From JAPEKQ01 sp964516845 (lineage in GTDB: Bacteria; Joyebacterota; Joyebacteria; Joyebacterales; Joyebacteraceae): 43,109 nucleotides of DNA. Positions 8,020-16,741 of the stretch are shown here, piece after piece. The notes under the pieces are model-generated. The model was not told the origin of the DNA and did no database searches. It was given only the letters and a program-made list of their open reading frames with translations. The position numbers were made by a program, and so were the translations under genes. The DNA lies in contig CAZEXP010000017.1 in the NCBI GenBank assembly GCA_964516845.1, positions 1-43,109 of the forward strand, read 5' to 3'. Numbering within the stretch: position 1 is the first letter of the stretch; each line of letters starts with the position of its first letter.

Positions 8020-9533
8020 GATGCGGCGCCCGTCATGTGCATCCCCAGCTCCTCCTCGGTGACCGTGCCCGCTTCGAACTCCGCGACGATGCGTCCGCGG
8101 TACATCACGGCAATACGGTCGGAGAGCGTCATGATCTCCGAGAGCTCGGCCGAGATGAGCAGCACGCCGGCCCCTGCGTCGCGCATCCCGATCAGGCTCT
8201 TGTGAACGAATTCGATCGCGCCGATGTCAACACCGCGTGTCGGCTGCGACGCGATGAGAAGCTTCGGCGATCCGTCGAACTCACGCGCGACGATCACCTT
8301 CTGCTGATTGCCTCCGGAGAGACTCTCCGCCTTCTCCGCGGCATCAGCAGGGCGGATGTCCTGCGAAGCGATGAGTTTCTCGGCATGCGCGGTCACCGCT
8401 TTCGTCGACATCATCCCGTTGACGGAAAAAGGCCGCCGATGATGCCTGCCGAGCACGAGGTTCTCGGCGAGCGAGAACTCGAGCACCAGCCCGCGCTCCT
8501 GTCGGTCCTCGGGCACGTGCGCAACACCGAGATCCCGGACAGCCCTGGGGGTGCGGCCGGCGATCTCCTCGCCGCAGAGCCTTATGGAACCGGCGGTCGC
8601 TCGCCTGAGCCCGGTCAGAACTTCGACAAGCTCCGTCTGTCCGTTCCCCTGCACTCCTGCGATGCCGAGCACCTCTCCCGCCCGAACGGAAAAATCGACG
8701 GAATCGAGCGCGCGGATCCCCTTGCGACGAGACGCGGAGAGTCCGCTGACCTCGAGCACGGGCTCGCCGGGTGTCGACTCGCCGCGGTCCACCTCGAGAA
8801 GCACGTCGCGCCCGACCATCATGCGGGCGAGTTCCTCCTTCGACGTGCCCGAGGCCTTCACCTCGCCGGTGATCCGACCGGCGCGCATCACGGTGATGCG
8901 GTCGGCGAGTTCGAGAACCTCGTCGAGCTTGTGCGTGATGAAGATGATCGTGTGCCCGCTCTTCTTGAGAAGGCGCAGCGTCACGAACAGTTCTGCAACC
9001 TCGTGCGGAGTGAGAACACCGGTGGGCTCGTCGAGAATGAGGATCTCGGCGCCGCGGAACAGGACCTTGACGATCTCGACACGCTGCTCAAGACCGACGG
9101 AGAGGTCCTCGATGCGGGCGTCGGGGTCGAGTTCCAGACCGTATCGGTCGGAGAGGTCCCGGACCATCTCGCGCGCCGCCGACGTGTCAACGAAGAACCC
9201 GGACCGGACAGGCTCGGACCCGAGCACGACGTTCTCTGCGACCGTCAGGGGATCGACGAGCATGAAGTGCTGGTGAACCATACCGAGACCGAGGCGGATG
9301 GAGTCGCAGGGACGGTGCGCACGCAGGGACTCGCCCCGGAGCTGGATGTCTCCGGAGTCCGGACGGACCAATCCATAGAGGAGCTTCATGAGGGTCGACT
9401 TGCCGGCGCCGTTCTCGCCGACGATCGCATGGATCTCGCCCTCACGCACCGTGAGGTTCACGTCGTCACATGCCGTGACTCGCGGATAGCGCTTCGTAAC
9501 GCCGCGCAGCTCTACGGCGGGATGCTCAGGCAA
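8016..9533 (-). CDS. Nucleoside/sugar ABC transporter ATPase with two nucleotide-binding domains (NupO/RbsA-like)
   Basis: Drives the importer from the cytoplasmic side. The 505-residue protein carries two ABC domains in tandem. The first has Walker A GENGAGKST (residues 39-47), signature LSVGLEQR and Walker B ILILDEPTG. The second has the degenerate P-loop GVQGNGQTE and a clean LSGGNQQK signature, the usual asymmetry of RbsA/NupO-type proteins. The start is a TTG at 9531-9533 (MPEHPAVELRG) with GGGAG upstream, 11 bp after the BmpA-like gene. It ends overlapping the NupP-like start by 4 bp. Confidence 0.92.
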   Translation of the reverse strand: MPEHPAVELRGVTKRYPRVTACDDVNLTVREGEIHAIVGENGAGKSTLMKLLYGLVRPDSGDIQLRGESLRAHRPCDSIRLGLGMVHQHFMLVDPLTVAENVVLGSEPVRSGFFVDTSAAREMVRDLSDRYGLELDPDARIEDLSVGLEQRVEIVKVLFRGAEILILDEPTGVLTPHEVAELFVTLRLLKKSGHTIIFITHKLDEVLELADRITVMRAGRITGEVKASGTSKEELARMMVGRDVLLEVDRGESTPGEPVLEVSGLSASRRKGIRALDSVDFSVRAGEVLGIAGVQGNGQTELVEVLTGLRRATAGSIRLCGEEIAGRTPRAVRDLGVAHVPEDRQERGLVLEFSLAENLVLGRHHRRPFSVNGMMSTKAVTAHAEKLIASQDIRPADAAEKAESLSGGNQQKVIVAREFDGSPKLLIASQPTRGVDIGAIEFVHKSLIGMRDAGAGVLLISAELSEIMTLSDRIAVMYRGRIVAEFEAGTVTEEELGMHMTGAAS

Positions 9534-9544
9534 CGGTCAGCTCC

Positions 9545-10561
9545 CTATTCCCGGGGAACGCTGATCTCGCCGGCGATGATGCCGGCCTTCGCTTCCTCCA
9601 CGCGCTCAACCATCTCTTCGCTGATAAGCTCTCTGTTGTAATCGTCGACCGCATATCCGACGCCGTCCTCGGCAAGACCGAACTCATGCACACCGCCCAC
9701 GAATCTCCCCTCATGGACGCTCTGTATGGCGGCGTAGACGGCGTTGTCCACACGCTTCACCATGCTCGTCAGCACGGTGCCCGGCGCGACGTAGTTCTGA
9801 TTCGAGTCGACGCCGATCGCGAACTTCCTCGCCTCCCGCGCCGCCTCGATGACGCCAAGACCCGTACTGCCGGCGGCGTGGTAGATCACGTCGACACCCC
9901 GTCCGTACTGGAGGAGCGCGAGTTCCTTCCCCCTCGCCGGGTCGGCAAAGGCCTGCGGGCTCGAGCCGGCATAGGCCACCGTCACGGAGACACCAGGGTT
10001 GATGTGGCGCGCACCGGCGATGTAGCCGGCCTCGAACCGATGGATGAGCGGAACGTCCATGCCGCCGACGAATCCGATGCGGCCCGTCTCACTCGTCATC
10101 GCGGCCAGCGCGCCGACGAGGAACGAACCTTCCTCCTCGCGAAATCGCAGCCCTGCGAGGTTCGGTGGGAGCGTCTCGCCGGGGCGTACATCGAAATCGA
10201 CGCACGCGAACTTCACGTTCGGGTAGTCGCCCGCGACGGTGCGGACCGACTCGCTGAACAGAAAACCGACACCGATGATGACATCGTAGCCGGCCTGCGC
10301 CAGCTTCCTCAGCCCGGTCTCACGATCGGCGTCCTGCCCGGGCTCGAACTCCGTGTGCTCGACGCCGAAGTCGTCGGCCGCGCGGAGGAGACCCCGGTAC
10401 GCGGAGTCGTTGAACGACTTGTCGCCCTTGCCGCCCACGTCGAACACCATCCCGACCTTGAGCGCTCCGCTGCTCTCCTGAGGAGTTCCGCCACTGCACC
10501 CTGGAAGCAGGACGAGGGCGGTGAGCAGACAGACCGCAGCGACCGTCAGAAATCGTCTCAT
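9545..10561 (-). CDS. BmpA/Med/PnrA-family nucleoside-binding lipoprotein
   Basis: Substrate-binding lipoprotein of the importer. Characterised members (PnrA, the B. subtilis NupN) bind purine nucleosides. The ATG at 10559-10561 follows AGGAG and opens a signal peptide with lipobox LLPGC (Cys22). The mature part has the family start VGMVFDVGGKGDKSFNDSAYRG, then GVGFLFSES, GFVGGMDVPLIHRFEAGYIAG and GVDVIYHAAGSTGLGVIEAA, all typical for this fold. Total 338 residues, normal length. It opens the transporter block, 74 bp after the MFS gene, with two hairpins in the gap. Confidence 0.92.
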   Translation of the reverse strand: MRRFLTVAAVCLLTALVLLPGCSGGTPQESSGALKVGMVFDVGGKGDKSFNDSAYRGLLRAADDFGVEHTEFEPGQDADRETGLRKLAQAGYDVIIGVGFLFSESVRTVAGDYPNVKFACVDFDVRPGETLPPNLAGLRFREEEGSFLVGALAAMTSETGRIGFVGGMDVPLIHRFEAGYIAGARHINPGVSVTVAYAGSSPQAFADPARGKELALLQYGRGVDVIYHAAGSTGLGVIEAAREARKFAIGVDSNQNYVAPGTVLTSMVKRVDNAVYAAIQSVHEGRFVGGVHEFGLAEDGVGYAVDDYNRELISEEMVERVEEAKAGIIAGEISVPRE

Positions 10562-10585
10562 GAGAGGCTCCTCTCGTTGCGAAAT

Positions 10586-10629
10586 GGCGGATACGTCCGC
10601 CACAAACTCGGTCGGCGGATACGCCCGCC
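10586..10629 (-). promoter_or_regulatory. Tandem REP-like hairpins between MFS and BmpA genes
   Basis: Two 16-base palindromic units, 10586-10601 (GGCGGA-TACG-TCCGCC, perfect) and 10614-10629 (GGCGG-ATACGC-CCGCC), differ by one base and are spaced 28 bp apart. No U-tract follows, so they look like mRNA processing or stability elements rather than terminators. Confidence 0.6.
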
Positions 10630-10635
10630 GTACAC

Positions 10636-11835
10636 TCAGCCGGCGGGTTCTTCTTCCGGGTCGGCGAGGCATGCGAGCGCGCCGCACGCGCGCGCTCTGC
10701 TAATGAGTATCACGAAAACACCCAATCCTGCGAGAACAACCATCGCGCCGCCCTTGAACACGAGATCCAGCCCCAGACGCGCCGCGACCAGGCCCCCGAC
10801 GAGCGGAGCCACGATCAGACCGATGCTCATGCCGGCGTTGAAGACCGACATCACGGTACCCATCCCGTTGTAATGGTCGCCACAGCGCGCGGTGACCGCC
10901 AGCGCGGCCGGAAGTCCGAGCGCCAGCGAAACACCCGTCACCATCTGAAGGATGAACAACGACCGGATGGTCGTACAGTACGGGATCGCGAAGATGACCG
11001 ACGCGCTCGCGAAGATGCCCAATCCCATGAGCAGAGGCTTGGACACACGGTCGGCCAACCTGCCGAAAGGGATCTGCATGAACCCGGCGAGCAGGATGTT
11101 CGTCGCGAGCAGAACACCGATCACAGAGAGCGATGCGCCGCGTTCCTCCGCCACGAACGGGAGAAAGGGAATAACGAGGCCGCGGCCGAACGAGACGGCG
11201 GTGCGAAACAGCACCGCCGCGAGGACGAGCGGGTCGCGGATCACATGGCTGAAAGGGACGCGCTTCTTCCATCGCTCCCGGTGAAGTCCCAGTTCCGGGA
11301 GGAAGAGCAGCGCGAGGATGAGCGCGACACCGGTGAGAGCGCCCATGGCGTAGAACGGCGCCCCCAACCCGAATCGATCAGCGAGCGGACCGCCGAGGAG
11401 CGGGCCGATGCCGAAGGCCGTGAAGAGCGAGACCATGAAGGTCCCCATCATCCGGCCCTCACGCCCCTTCGGCGCGATGTCGCCGACGTAGGCCTGCGCA
11501 ACCGGCACGACCATGCCGCTGGCCGCGCCGTGGAGCGTCCGTACCGCGATGAGACCCCAGATCGAGTCGACCTTGAGGTATGCCAGCGAGAAACCGGCGA
11601 AGAGCGCGAGTCCGATGACGATGAACGGCTTGCGGCCGAACCGGTCGGACAAGCGTCCGATGATGGGCATGAAGATGAAGCGGGCGACGGAGAAACCCGA
11701 GAAGATGAGCCCGAGCGACAACCCCGCCGCGCCGAGGTCGCGCGCGTAGAGCGGGAGCAGCGGGCCGATGAACCCGACACCCATCGTCGCCGCGAAGACG
11801 GCGGTGAAGAGCGCTATGTAGACGCGTCGGTGCAT
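10636..11835 (-). CDS. Major facilitator superfamily transporter
   Basis: Twelve-helix inner-membrane carrier of 399 residues. MFS motif A is clear between helices 2 and 3 (GRLSDRFGRKP, residues 60-70), and a half-repeat version (FGRLADRVSKPL) appears in the second half. The start ATG at 11833-11835 has a near-perfect AAGGAGG. It lies 19 bp after the adenine deaminase gene. Its position suggests export or import of a purine, amino acid or waste product of the pathway. The sequence resembles multidrug/sugar-type MFS members, so the substrate is unassigned. Confidence 0.88.
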   Translation of the reverse strand: MHRRVYIALFTAVFAATMGVGFIGPLLPLYARDLGAAGLSLGLIFSGFSVARFIFMPIIGRLSDRFGRKPFIVIGLALFAGFSLAYLKVDSIWGLIAVRTLHGAASGMVVPVAQAYVGDIAPKGREGRMMGTFMVSLFTAFGIGPLLGGPLADRFGLGAPFYAMGALTGVALILALLFLPELGLHRERWKKRVPFSHVIRDPLVLAAVLFRTAVSFGRGLVIPFLPFVAEERGASLSVIGVLLATNILLAGFMQIPFGRLADRVSKPLLMGLGIFASASVIFAIPYCTTIRSLFILQMVTGVSLALGLPAALAVTARCGDHYNGMGTVMSVFNAGMSIGLIVAPLVGGLVAARLGLDLVFKGGAMVVLAGLGVFVILISRARACGALACLADPEEEPAG

Positions 11836-11854
11836 GCCCCTCCTTCAGGAGGAA

Positions 11855-13567
11855 CTAGACGAAGAGATCGGTGAACTTGAACTCGTTCACGTCGAACAGC
11901 CCGAGGTCGGTCAGCTTGAGCTCCGGAATGACCGGGAGCGCAAGGAACGACATCGCCATGAATGGATCCTCGAGCGGCGAGCCGAGCCTGCGCGCGGCAC
12001 GGATGACGCCGCGAAGGCCCGTGACGACCTCCTCGAGCGGTCCCTCGGACATGAGCCCGGCCACCGGCAGCGGGAGCCCGGCCTTGAGCTCGCCGTCCGC
12101 GACCACGGCGAGGCCGCCCCGCATCTTGGAGATCTCAACGACGGCCGCCATCATGTCCTCGTTGCTCGTGCCGACCACGACGATGTTGTGCGAGTCGTGC
12201 GCGACCGAACTGGCGATCGCGCCCTTCCTCAGACCGAACCCCTTGACGATACCCAGCCCGATGTTGTCGCTGGCGTGGTGACGCTCGACCACGGCGATCT
12301 TGAGAAGATCGTGCTCGACGTCCGCGACGAGCTTGCCGTCCACGATCTTCGCCTTCTCGACGCTCGCCTTGGTCACGATCTGATCGGGCACGAGATTGAT
12401 GACCCTGATCTTCCGCCCGTTGGCCGCGATGTCGAAGTCCTCGGGCGCGAGCCACTTGATATTGATCGAACTCCGGAGCTGCGACTGGCTGATCTTCGGC
12501 TTGGGGACGACCATCTCGCCGTCCTCGGCGACGAGCCTCCCGTTCTTGAAGACCTTGCGGATGTTGAAACGCTTGAGGCTGTCCACGACGACCAGATCGG
12601 CACAGTACCCGGGCGCGATGGCGCCCAGGTCCCGGATCCCGAAGTACTGCGCGGTATTGATCGTGGCCATCCGGATCGCGGTGACGGGATCGATCCCTTC
12701 CTTGATGGCGATCTTGACCATGTGATCGATGTGCCCGTGATCCATCAGATCCTTCGGGTGCCGGTCGTCCGTGACGAACATGCACCGATAGCTGTTCTCA
12801 CAGGTCACGGCAGGCAGAAGGTCCTTCAGGTTCTTCGTGACGGAACCTTCCCGAATCATCGCGTACATCCCGAGGCGGAGCTTCTCGATGAGCTCCTTCG
12901 TCGTTGTACTCTCGTGGTCGGAGTTCACGCCGGTCGCCGCGTACGCATTGAGGTCCTTGCCCGTGAGCTCCGGCGCGTGCCCATCGATCCGCTTGCGGTC
13001 CTGCGTCATCGTGATCTTGTCGAGGAGCCCCTCGTCTCCCATGAGAACGCCGGGGAAGTTCATCACCTCGCCCAGACCAAGCACCCACTTCTCACGAAGA
13101 AGCGGGTAAAGATCGAAGCCGCGGAGCACCGCGCCGCTCGTTTCGAACTCGGTCGCCGGGACGCACGACGGGAGCATCATGTAGATATTGACGGGGCTGT
13201 ACTTGCTCGAATTGAGCATGTAGTGGATGCCCTCGAGGCCGTGCACGTTCGCGATCTCGTGCGGATCGGCAACGACGGACGTCGTCCCCCGCGGCACGAC
13301 CGACCGGGCGAACTCCTGCACGGTGACCATGGTGCTCTCGATGTGCATGTGCCCATCGATGAGCCCGGGGAGCACGAAGGCATTCTTGAGATCGATCTCG
13401 GCCTTGCCCTCGTAATCGCCGATGCCGACGATCCGACCGTTCCAGATCGCGATGTTGCCCTTGTAGACCTCGGCCGAGAACACGTTGACGATCCTGGCGT
13501 TCTTGAGCACGAGGTCCGACGGCATGGAGCCGCGCGCGACCCTGATCATCTTGGCAAGGTCCTTCAT
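11855..13567 (-). CDS. ade: Adenine deaminase
   Basis: Converts adenine to hypoxanthine and ammonia, feeding adenine into the hypoxanthine/xanthine branch of purine breakdown. The 570-residue length is typical of bacterial Ade. The amidohydrolase metal motif is GHMHIEST (His73, His75), followed by VPRGTTSVVADPHEIANVHG, VTDDRHPKDLMDHGHID and the C-terminal SVAHDSHNIVVVGTSNEDM block, all diagnostic of Ade. The ATG at 13565-13567 is preceded by GGAGGGG. It lies 33 bp after carbamate kinase in the same transcript. Confidence 0.95.
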   Translation of the reverse strand: MKDLAKMIRVARGSMPSDLVLKNARIVNVFSAEVYKGNIAIWNGRIVGIGDYEGKAEIDLKNAFVLPGLIDGHMHIESTMVTVQEFARSVVPRGTTSVVADPHEIANVHGLEGIHYMLNSSKYSPVNIYMMLPSCVPATEFETSGAVLRGFDLYPLLREKWVLGLGEVMNFPGVLMGDEGLLDKITMTQDRKRIDGHAPELTGKDLNAYAATGVNSDHESTTTKELIEKLRLGMYAMIREGSVTKNLKDLLPAVTCENSYRCMFVTDDRHPKDLMDHGHIDHMVKIAIKEGIDPVTAIRMATINTAQYFGIRDLGAIAPGYCADLVVVDSLKRFNIRKVFKNGRLVAEDGEMVVPKPKISQSQLRSSINIKWLAPEDFDIAANGRKIRVINLVPDQIVTKASVEKAKIVDGKLVADVEHDLLKIAVVERHHASDNIGLGIVKGFGLRKGAIASSVAHDSHNIVVVGTSNEDMMAAVVEISKMRGGLAVVADGELKAGLPLPVAGLMSEGPLEEVVTGLRGVIRAARRLGSPLEDPFMAMSFLALPVIPELKLTDLGLFDVNEFKFTDLFV

Positions 13568-13600
13568 GTCCCCTCCGTCGCTCGTCCTGAGCCCGTACGT

Positions 13601-14539
13601 CTACTTCACGATCCGTGTGCCCGTCTCGCCGTCGAGCGCCCGCCCGATCGACTCCGGGTTCGTGATGAGAACCTCTTCGCCACCGCCCTCGATGAAATCG
13701 ATGCCCGCGAGAACCTTCGGTCCCATGCTGCCTGGAGCGAAGTGACCCTCGGCGAGATAGCGCTTCGCCTCAGCGACGGTCATCCGGTCAAGACGAACCT
13801 CGTTGTCCTTCCCGAAGTTGAGCGCGACCTGCTCCACGTCCGTGGAGATCAGCAGCATGTCCGCTCCGATGTCATTGCCGAGAAGCCGTGACGCGTGGTC
13901 CTTGTCGATGACCGCCTCAACGCCTTTCAGTCCGTCCGGCACTTCGACGACCGGGATGCCTCCCCCGCCGACCGCGATGACAAGACTGCCCGCGTTCAGG
14001 AGAGCCTGGATGGATGCCGCCTCGACGACGCGCTTCGGGATCGGAGACGCGACGACGCGACGCCACCCACGGTTCGCGTCTTCGACGACGTCCCAGCCGT
14101 CGTCCTCCCGCCGCTTCTCCGCCTGCTCGCGCGTGTAGAACGGGCCGATCGGCTTCGCCGGCTTCGCGAACGCCGGATCCTTCGCGTCGACGACGACCTG
14201 CGTGACGACCGTGACGACGTCGCGCTTGATCCCCTTCTTCGCGAGCTCGCTTCCGAGCATCTGCTGGATCATGTATCCCATCGCGCCCTGTGAATCCGCC
14301 CCGCACGTGTCCAGCGGAAGAGCGGGGAGAACCGTCGAGGCCATCTCGGCACGGAGCAGGATGTTGCCGACCTGCGGTCCGTTGCCGTGTGTGATGACGA
14401 CGTCCCAGCCCTTCTCGATCATCCCGGCGATGTGTCTGGCGGTCTCGCGGGCGTTCGCGAACTGCTCGGGAATCGTCCCGCGCTGCCCCGCCTTCGTAAT
14501 GGAGTTGCCGCCAACGGCGACAACGGCAAGTTTGCCCAT
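13601..14539 (-). CDS. arcC: Carbamate kinase (YqeA/ArcC type)
   Basis: Transfers phosphate from carbamoyl phosphate to ADP, giving ATP, carbon dioxide and ammonia. This is the energy-yielding end of ureido-group degradation. The 312-residue protein has the amino-acid-kinase features AVGGNSI (about residues 8-14), THGNGPQVGN, the PIGPFY segment of the carbamate kinase lid, AVGGGGIPV and DKDHASRLL. The start ATG at 14537-14539 has GGGAGG. It follows the two carbamoyltransferases directly, the expected order for a phosphorolysis pathway; in E. coli the equivalent gene in the purine cluster is yqeA. Confidence 0.95.
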   Translation of the reverse strand: MGKLAVVAVGGNSITKAGQRGTIPEQFANARETARHIAGMIEKGWDVVITHGNGPQVGNILLRAEMASTVLPALPLDTCGADSQGAMGYMIQQMLGSELAKKGIKRDVVTVVTQVVVDAKDPAFAKPAKPIGPFYTREQAEKRREDDGWDVVEDANRGWRRVVASPIPKRVVEAASIQALLNAGSLVIAVGGGGIPVVEVPDGLKGVEAVIDKDHASRLLGNDIGADMLLISTDVEQVALNFGKDNEVRLDRMTVAEAKRYLAEGHFAPGSMGPKVLAGIDFIEGGGEEVLITNPESIGRALDGETGTRIVK

Positions 14540-14570
14540 GATGTGCCTCCCTGATTCCCGGCGAGCCCTG

Positions 14571-14590
14571 GCGCGGCCCGATGGCCGCGC
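14571..14590 (-). promoter_or_regulatory. Intercistronic hairpin
   Basis: Perfect 8-bp stem (GCGCGGCC / GGCCGCGC) with a 4-base loop between the carbamoyltransferase stop and the carbamate kinase start. No U-tract follows. Confidence 0.6.
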
Positions 14591-14608
14591 CCGCCCGCAA
14601 GGAAATCC

Positions 14609-15610
14609 CTACCCCATCGTCAGGGCCATGATGGCCTTCTGCGCGTGGAGTCTGTTCTCAGCAACGTCGTAGATGATCGAGCGCTCCATGTCGCAGACAG
14701 CGTCATCCGCTTCATTCCCGCGGTCGATCGGCATCGGATGGATGTAGACGGCGTCGTTGGTGCGCGACATCCGCTCCATCGTCGCCCGCCAGTCCTGATG
14801 CTCGGCCGAAAGCCGCTGATCCTCTTCGCGCCCGAGTTCGTACCGTTTCGGGTGCATCCAGTGCCGCGAGTAGACGACGTCGGCGCCGTCGTACGCTGCC
14901 TCCTGATCGTGCGTGACCTCGAAGCTCGTGCCGGCCGCGGCGCAGTTGGCCTTCGTGGTCTCGATGACCTCGGGGTCCAGTTCAAACCCCTCCGGATACG
15001 CCATGCGGACGTTCATTCCGAGCCTCGAATTGATGATGATACTCTCCTGCACCGAGCTCCACGAACGGACCATCGGTGAGTAGCCCCAGACCTGGAGGAG
15101 CGTCTTGCCGCGCGTATCGCCGATGTTCTCGCGCATGCCCATGACGTCAGCCAGACCCTGGCACGGGTGGAACTTGTCGTGCGCCATACTGATGATGGGC
15201 ACGTCGGAGAAATCCGCGAAGTCGCGGAGGAACGTGTCGCCGTCACCATAGTCCTCGACGGAATCCTCGAGGATACGGATGCCGATACCCTCGGCGTAGC
15301 GGCTCATGACGTTCGCGGTGTCCTTGAGGATTTCGCCCCGCTGCGTCTTCGACTTGAGCCGCAGCGTCTTGGTCTCGAGGAACTGCGCATGCCCGCCGAG
15401 CTCCGTGGCCGCGGCCTCGAACGACTGCCGGGTGCGGAGTGACGAATTGTAGAACATCATCATGAACGTCTGGTGCTTGAGGATCCGGGCGTGCTCGTCG
15501 CTGTAGCGGTCGGCCTTGAGCTTGACCGCGAGGTCGAGCGTTGCCTCGAGCTCCTCGATGCTCCAGTCCTGCGTGCAGATCAGATCGCGCCCCTTGAGAT
15601 TCACTGCCAT
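14609..15610 (-). CDS. YgeW-like carbamoyltransferase, paralogue 1 (HPMP variant)
   Basis: Aspartate/ornithine carbamoyltransferase superfamily, 333 residues. The carbamoyl-phosphate site has SLRTR (57-61) and HPCQ (148-151), and the SLRTR form places it near the knotted acetyl/succinyl-ornithine and YgeW group rather than ordinary ArgF. The second-substrate loop, HCLP in most relatives, here reads HPMPIDRGNE (from 291), closer to the HPLP of aspartate transcarbamylase. It should therefore use a different amino compound from its neighbour. In this setting it probably runs backwards, releasing carbamoyl phosphate from a ureido intermediate of purine breakdown. The start is chosen at 15610 because GGAGG is 5 bases away; an ATG one codon earlier (15613) is only 2 bases away. 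It begins 11 bp after its paralogue ends. Confidence 0.85.
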   Translation of the reverse strand: MAVNLKGRDLICTQDWSIEELEATLDLAVKLKADRYSDEHARILKHQTFMMMFYNSSLRTRQSFEAAATELGGHAQFLETKTLRLKSKTQRGEILKDTANVMSRYAEGIGIRILEDSVEDYGDGDTFLRDFADFSDVPIISMAHDKFHPCQGLADVMGMRENIGDTRGKTLLQVWGYSPMVRSWSSVQESIIINSRLGMNVRMAYPEGFELDPEVIETTKANCAAAGTSFEVTHDQEAAYDGADVVYSRHWMHPKRYELGREEDQRLSAEHQDWRATMERMSRTNDAVYIHPMPIDRGNEADDAVCDMERSIIYDVAENRLHAQKAIMALTMG

Positions 15611-15621
15611 CATGTCCTCCC

Positions 15622-16686
15622 CTACACGTCCATCGTCAGGGCCATGATGGCCTTCTGCACGTGGAGTCTGTTCTCCGCCTCGTCGAAGACGACCGAGTTC
15701 GGACCGTCAATGACCTCGTTGGTAACCTCATAGCCTCGGTCACACGGGAGGCAGTGCATGTACTTAACGTTCGGCTTGGCGAGCTTCATCTTCGCGGCGT
15801 CGCAGATCCAATGCTTGTTCGCATCGAAGAGCTCCTGGCTCTTCTCGAGCATCGGCTTGTCGACGATCGGCGGAATGAAGTGCTTCGATGTCCACGCCTT
15901 CGGATAGACGACATCCGCGTCCTTGAAGGCGTCCTCCATGCTGTTGGTGATCTCGAAGCTGCCGCCCGACTCCTCGGCGCGCTTCCGCGTGGCGGCGATA
16001 ACATCGTCGTCAAGCTCGAGACCCTTGGGATGCGCCAGCACGACGTCGCAGCCAACGGTCGCGGCGGCGATGACAGCGCTGTGCGGCACGGAGAGCGGCT
16101 TGTGGACGGACGGGCTGTAGGCCCAGCTCATCACGAACTTCTTGTTCTTGAATCCGCCGCACTGCTCACGGACGGTCATGATGTCGGCCATGCCCTGGCA
16201 CGGATGGTAGATGTCGTCTTCCATATTGATGATCGGCACGCGCTCACTCCACTTGGCGAACTCGCGCACGATGCGGTTGGCCTTGCCGTTGATCCAGCCG
16301 ACCGGGTCGCCGTACATGCGGATCGCAATGCCGTGGCCCATGCGGTCGAGGACGCGAGCGACGTCCGAGATGCGCTCGGTCGAGTACGCGACCTCTTCGC
16401 CTTCGAGCGCCGGCGTGTAGATCTTGTCGGGATCGAGGAAGTGCGCGTGGCCGCCCATCTGGGTCATCCCCGCCTCGAAACTATTCCTCGTCCTCAGCGA
16501 CTGGTTGTAGAAGATCATGAAGAGGGTCTTGTCCTCGAGGTACTTGTGCGGACGACCCGACTTGAACTTCGCCTTGAGTTCGTCGGCGAAGTCGAGGATG
16601 AACTCGACCTCCTCGCGCGTGTAGTCGAGGATGGTGATGAAGTCCCTGCCCCTGAAATCCTTGTTACTGAACACGTGCTCCTCCAT
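15622..16686 (-). CDS. ygeW: YgeW-like carbamoyltransferase, paralogue 2 (HCLP form)
   Basis: A 354-residue member of the knotted carbamoyltransferase group to which E. coli YgeW belongs. Visible sites are SLRTR (63-67), HPCQ (161-164) and HCLP (311-314, followed by CDRGYEV). YgeW is part of the purine/urate degradation cluster and is thought to act on a ureido compound, passing carbamoyl phosphate to carbamate kinase. That neighbour is present two genes downstream. The 3' ends of this gene and paralogue 1 share 45 of 46 bases, so the pair arose by tandem duplication with possible later gene conversion. An arginine-biosynthesis role (acetylornithine carbamoyltransferase) is possible by sequence alone, but no arg gene is nearby. 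Confidence 0.85.
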   Translation of the reverse strand: MEEHVFSNKDFRGRDFITILDYTREEVEFILDFADELKAKFKSGRPHKYLEDKTLFMIFYNQSLRTRNSFEAGMTQMGGHAHFLDPDKIYTPALEGEEVAYSTERISDVARVLDRMGHGIAIRMYGDPVGWINGKANRIVREFAKWSERVPIINMEDDIYHPCQGMADIMTVREQCGGFKNKKFVMSWAYSPSVHKPLSVPHSAVIAAATVGCDVVLAHPKGLELDDDVIAATRKRAEESGGSFEITNSMEDAFKDADVVYPKAWTSKHFIPPIVDKPMLEKSQELFDANKHWICDAAKMKLAKPNVKYMHCLPCDRGYEVTNEVIDGPNSVVFDEAENRLHVQKAIMALTMDV

Positions 16687-16694
16687 TCATGAAC

Positions 16695-16736
16695 CCTTCC
16701 GCGCACCGCGCGCGGAAGGTCCCGGCCTCGGGCCGG
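16695..16736 (-). promoter_or_regulatory. Two adjacent intercistronic hairpins
   Basis: A perfect 10-bp stem with 5-base loop (arms 16695-16704 and 16710-16719) is followed by a perfect 6-bp stem with 3-base loop (16722-16727 and 16731-16736). They fill the 55-bp gap between the FAD-subunit stop and the carbamoyltransferase start. They could protect or process the mRNA; without a U-tract they are weak terminators at best. Confidence 0.65.
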
Positions 16737-16741
16737 TCTGT

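Noticed and set aside
11834..13891. Very long open frame (685 codons) on the plus strand opposite adenine deaminase and carbamate kinase
   Set aside because: It is rich in Arg, Asp, Glu, His and Val without any domain, and lies exactly antisense to genes with clear motifs. GC-rich codon use produces such shadows throughout the window (also at 8037-9641, 7201-8205, 20141-21709 and 35293-36687).
15622..16686. Arginine biosynthesis enzyme (ornithine or acetylornithine carbamoyltransferase)
   Set aside because: The SLRTR-type site alone would permit it, but the neighbours are carbamate kinase, a diverged paralogue and purine-degradation genes, with no arg gene. A catabolic YgeW-like role is preferred, without certainty.
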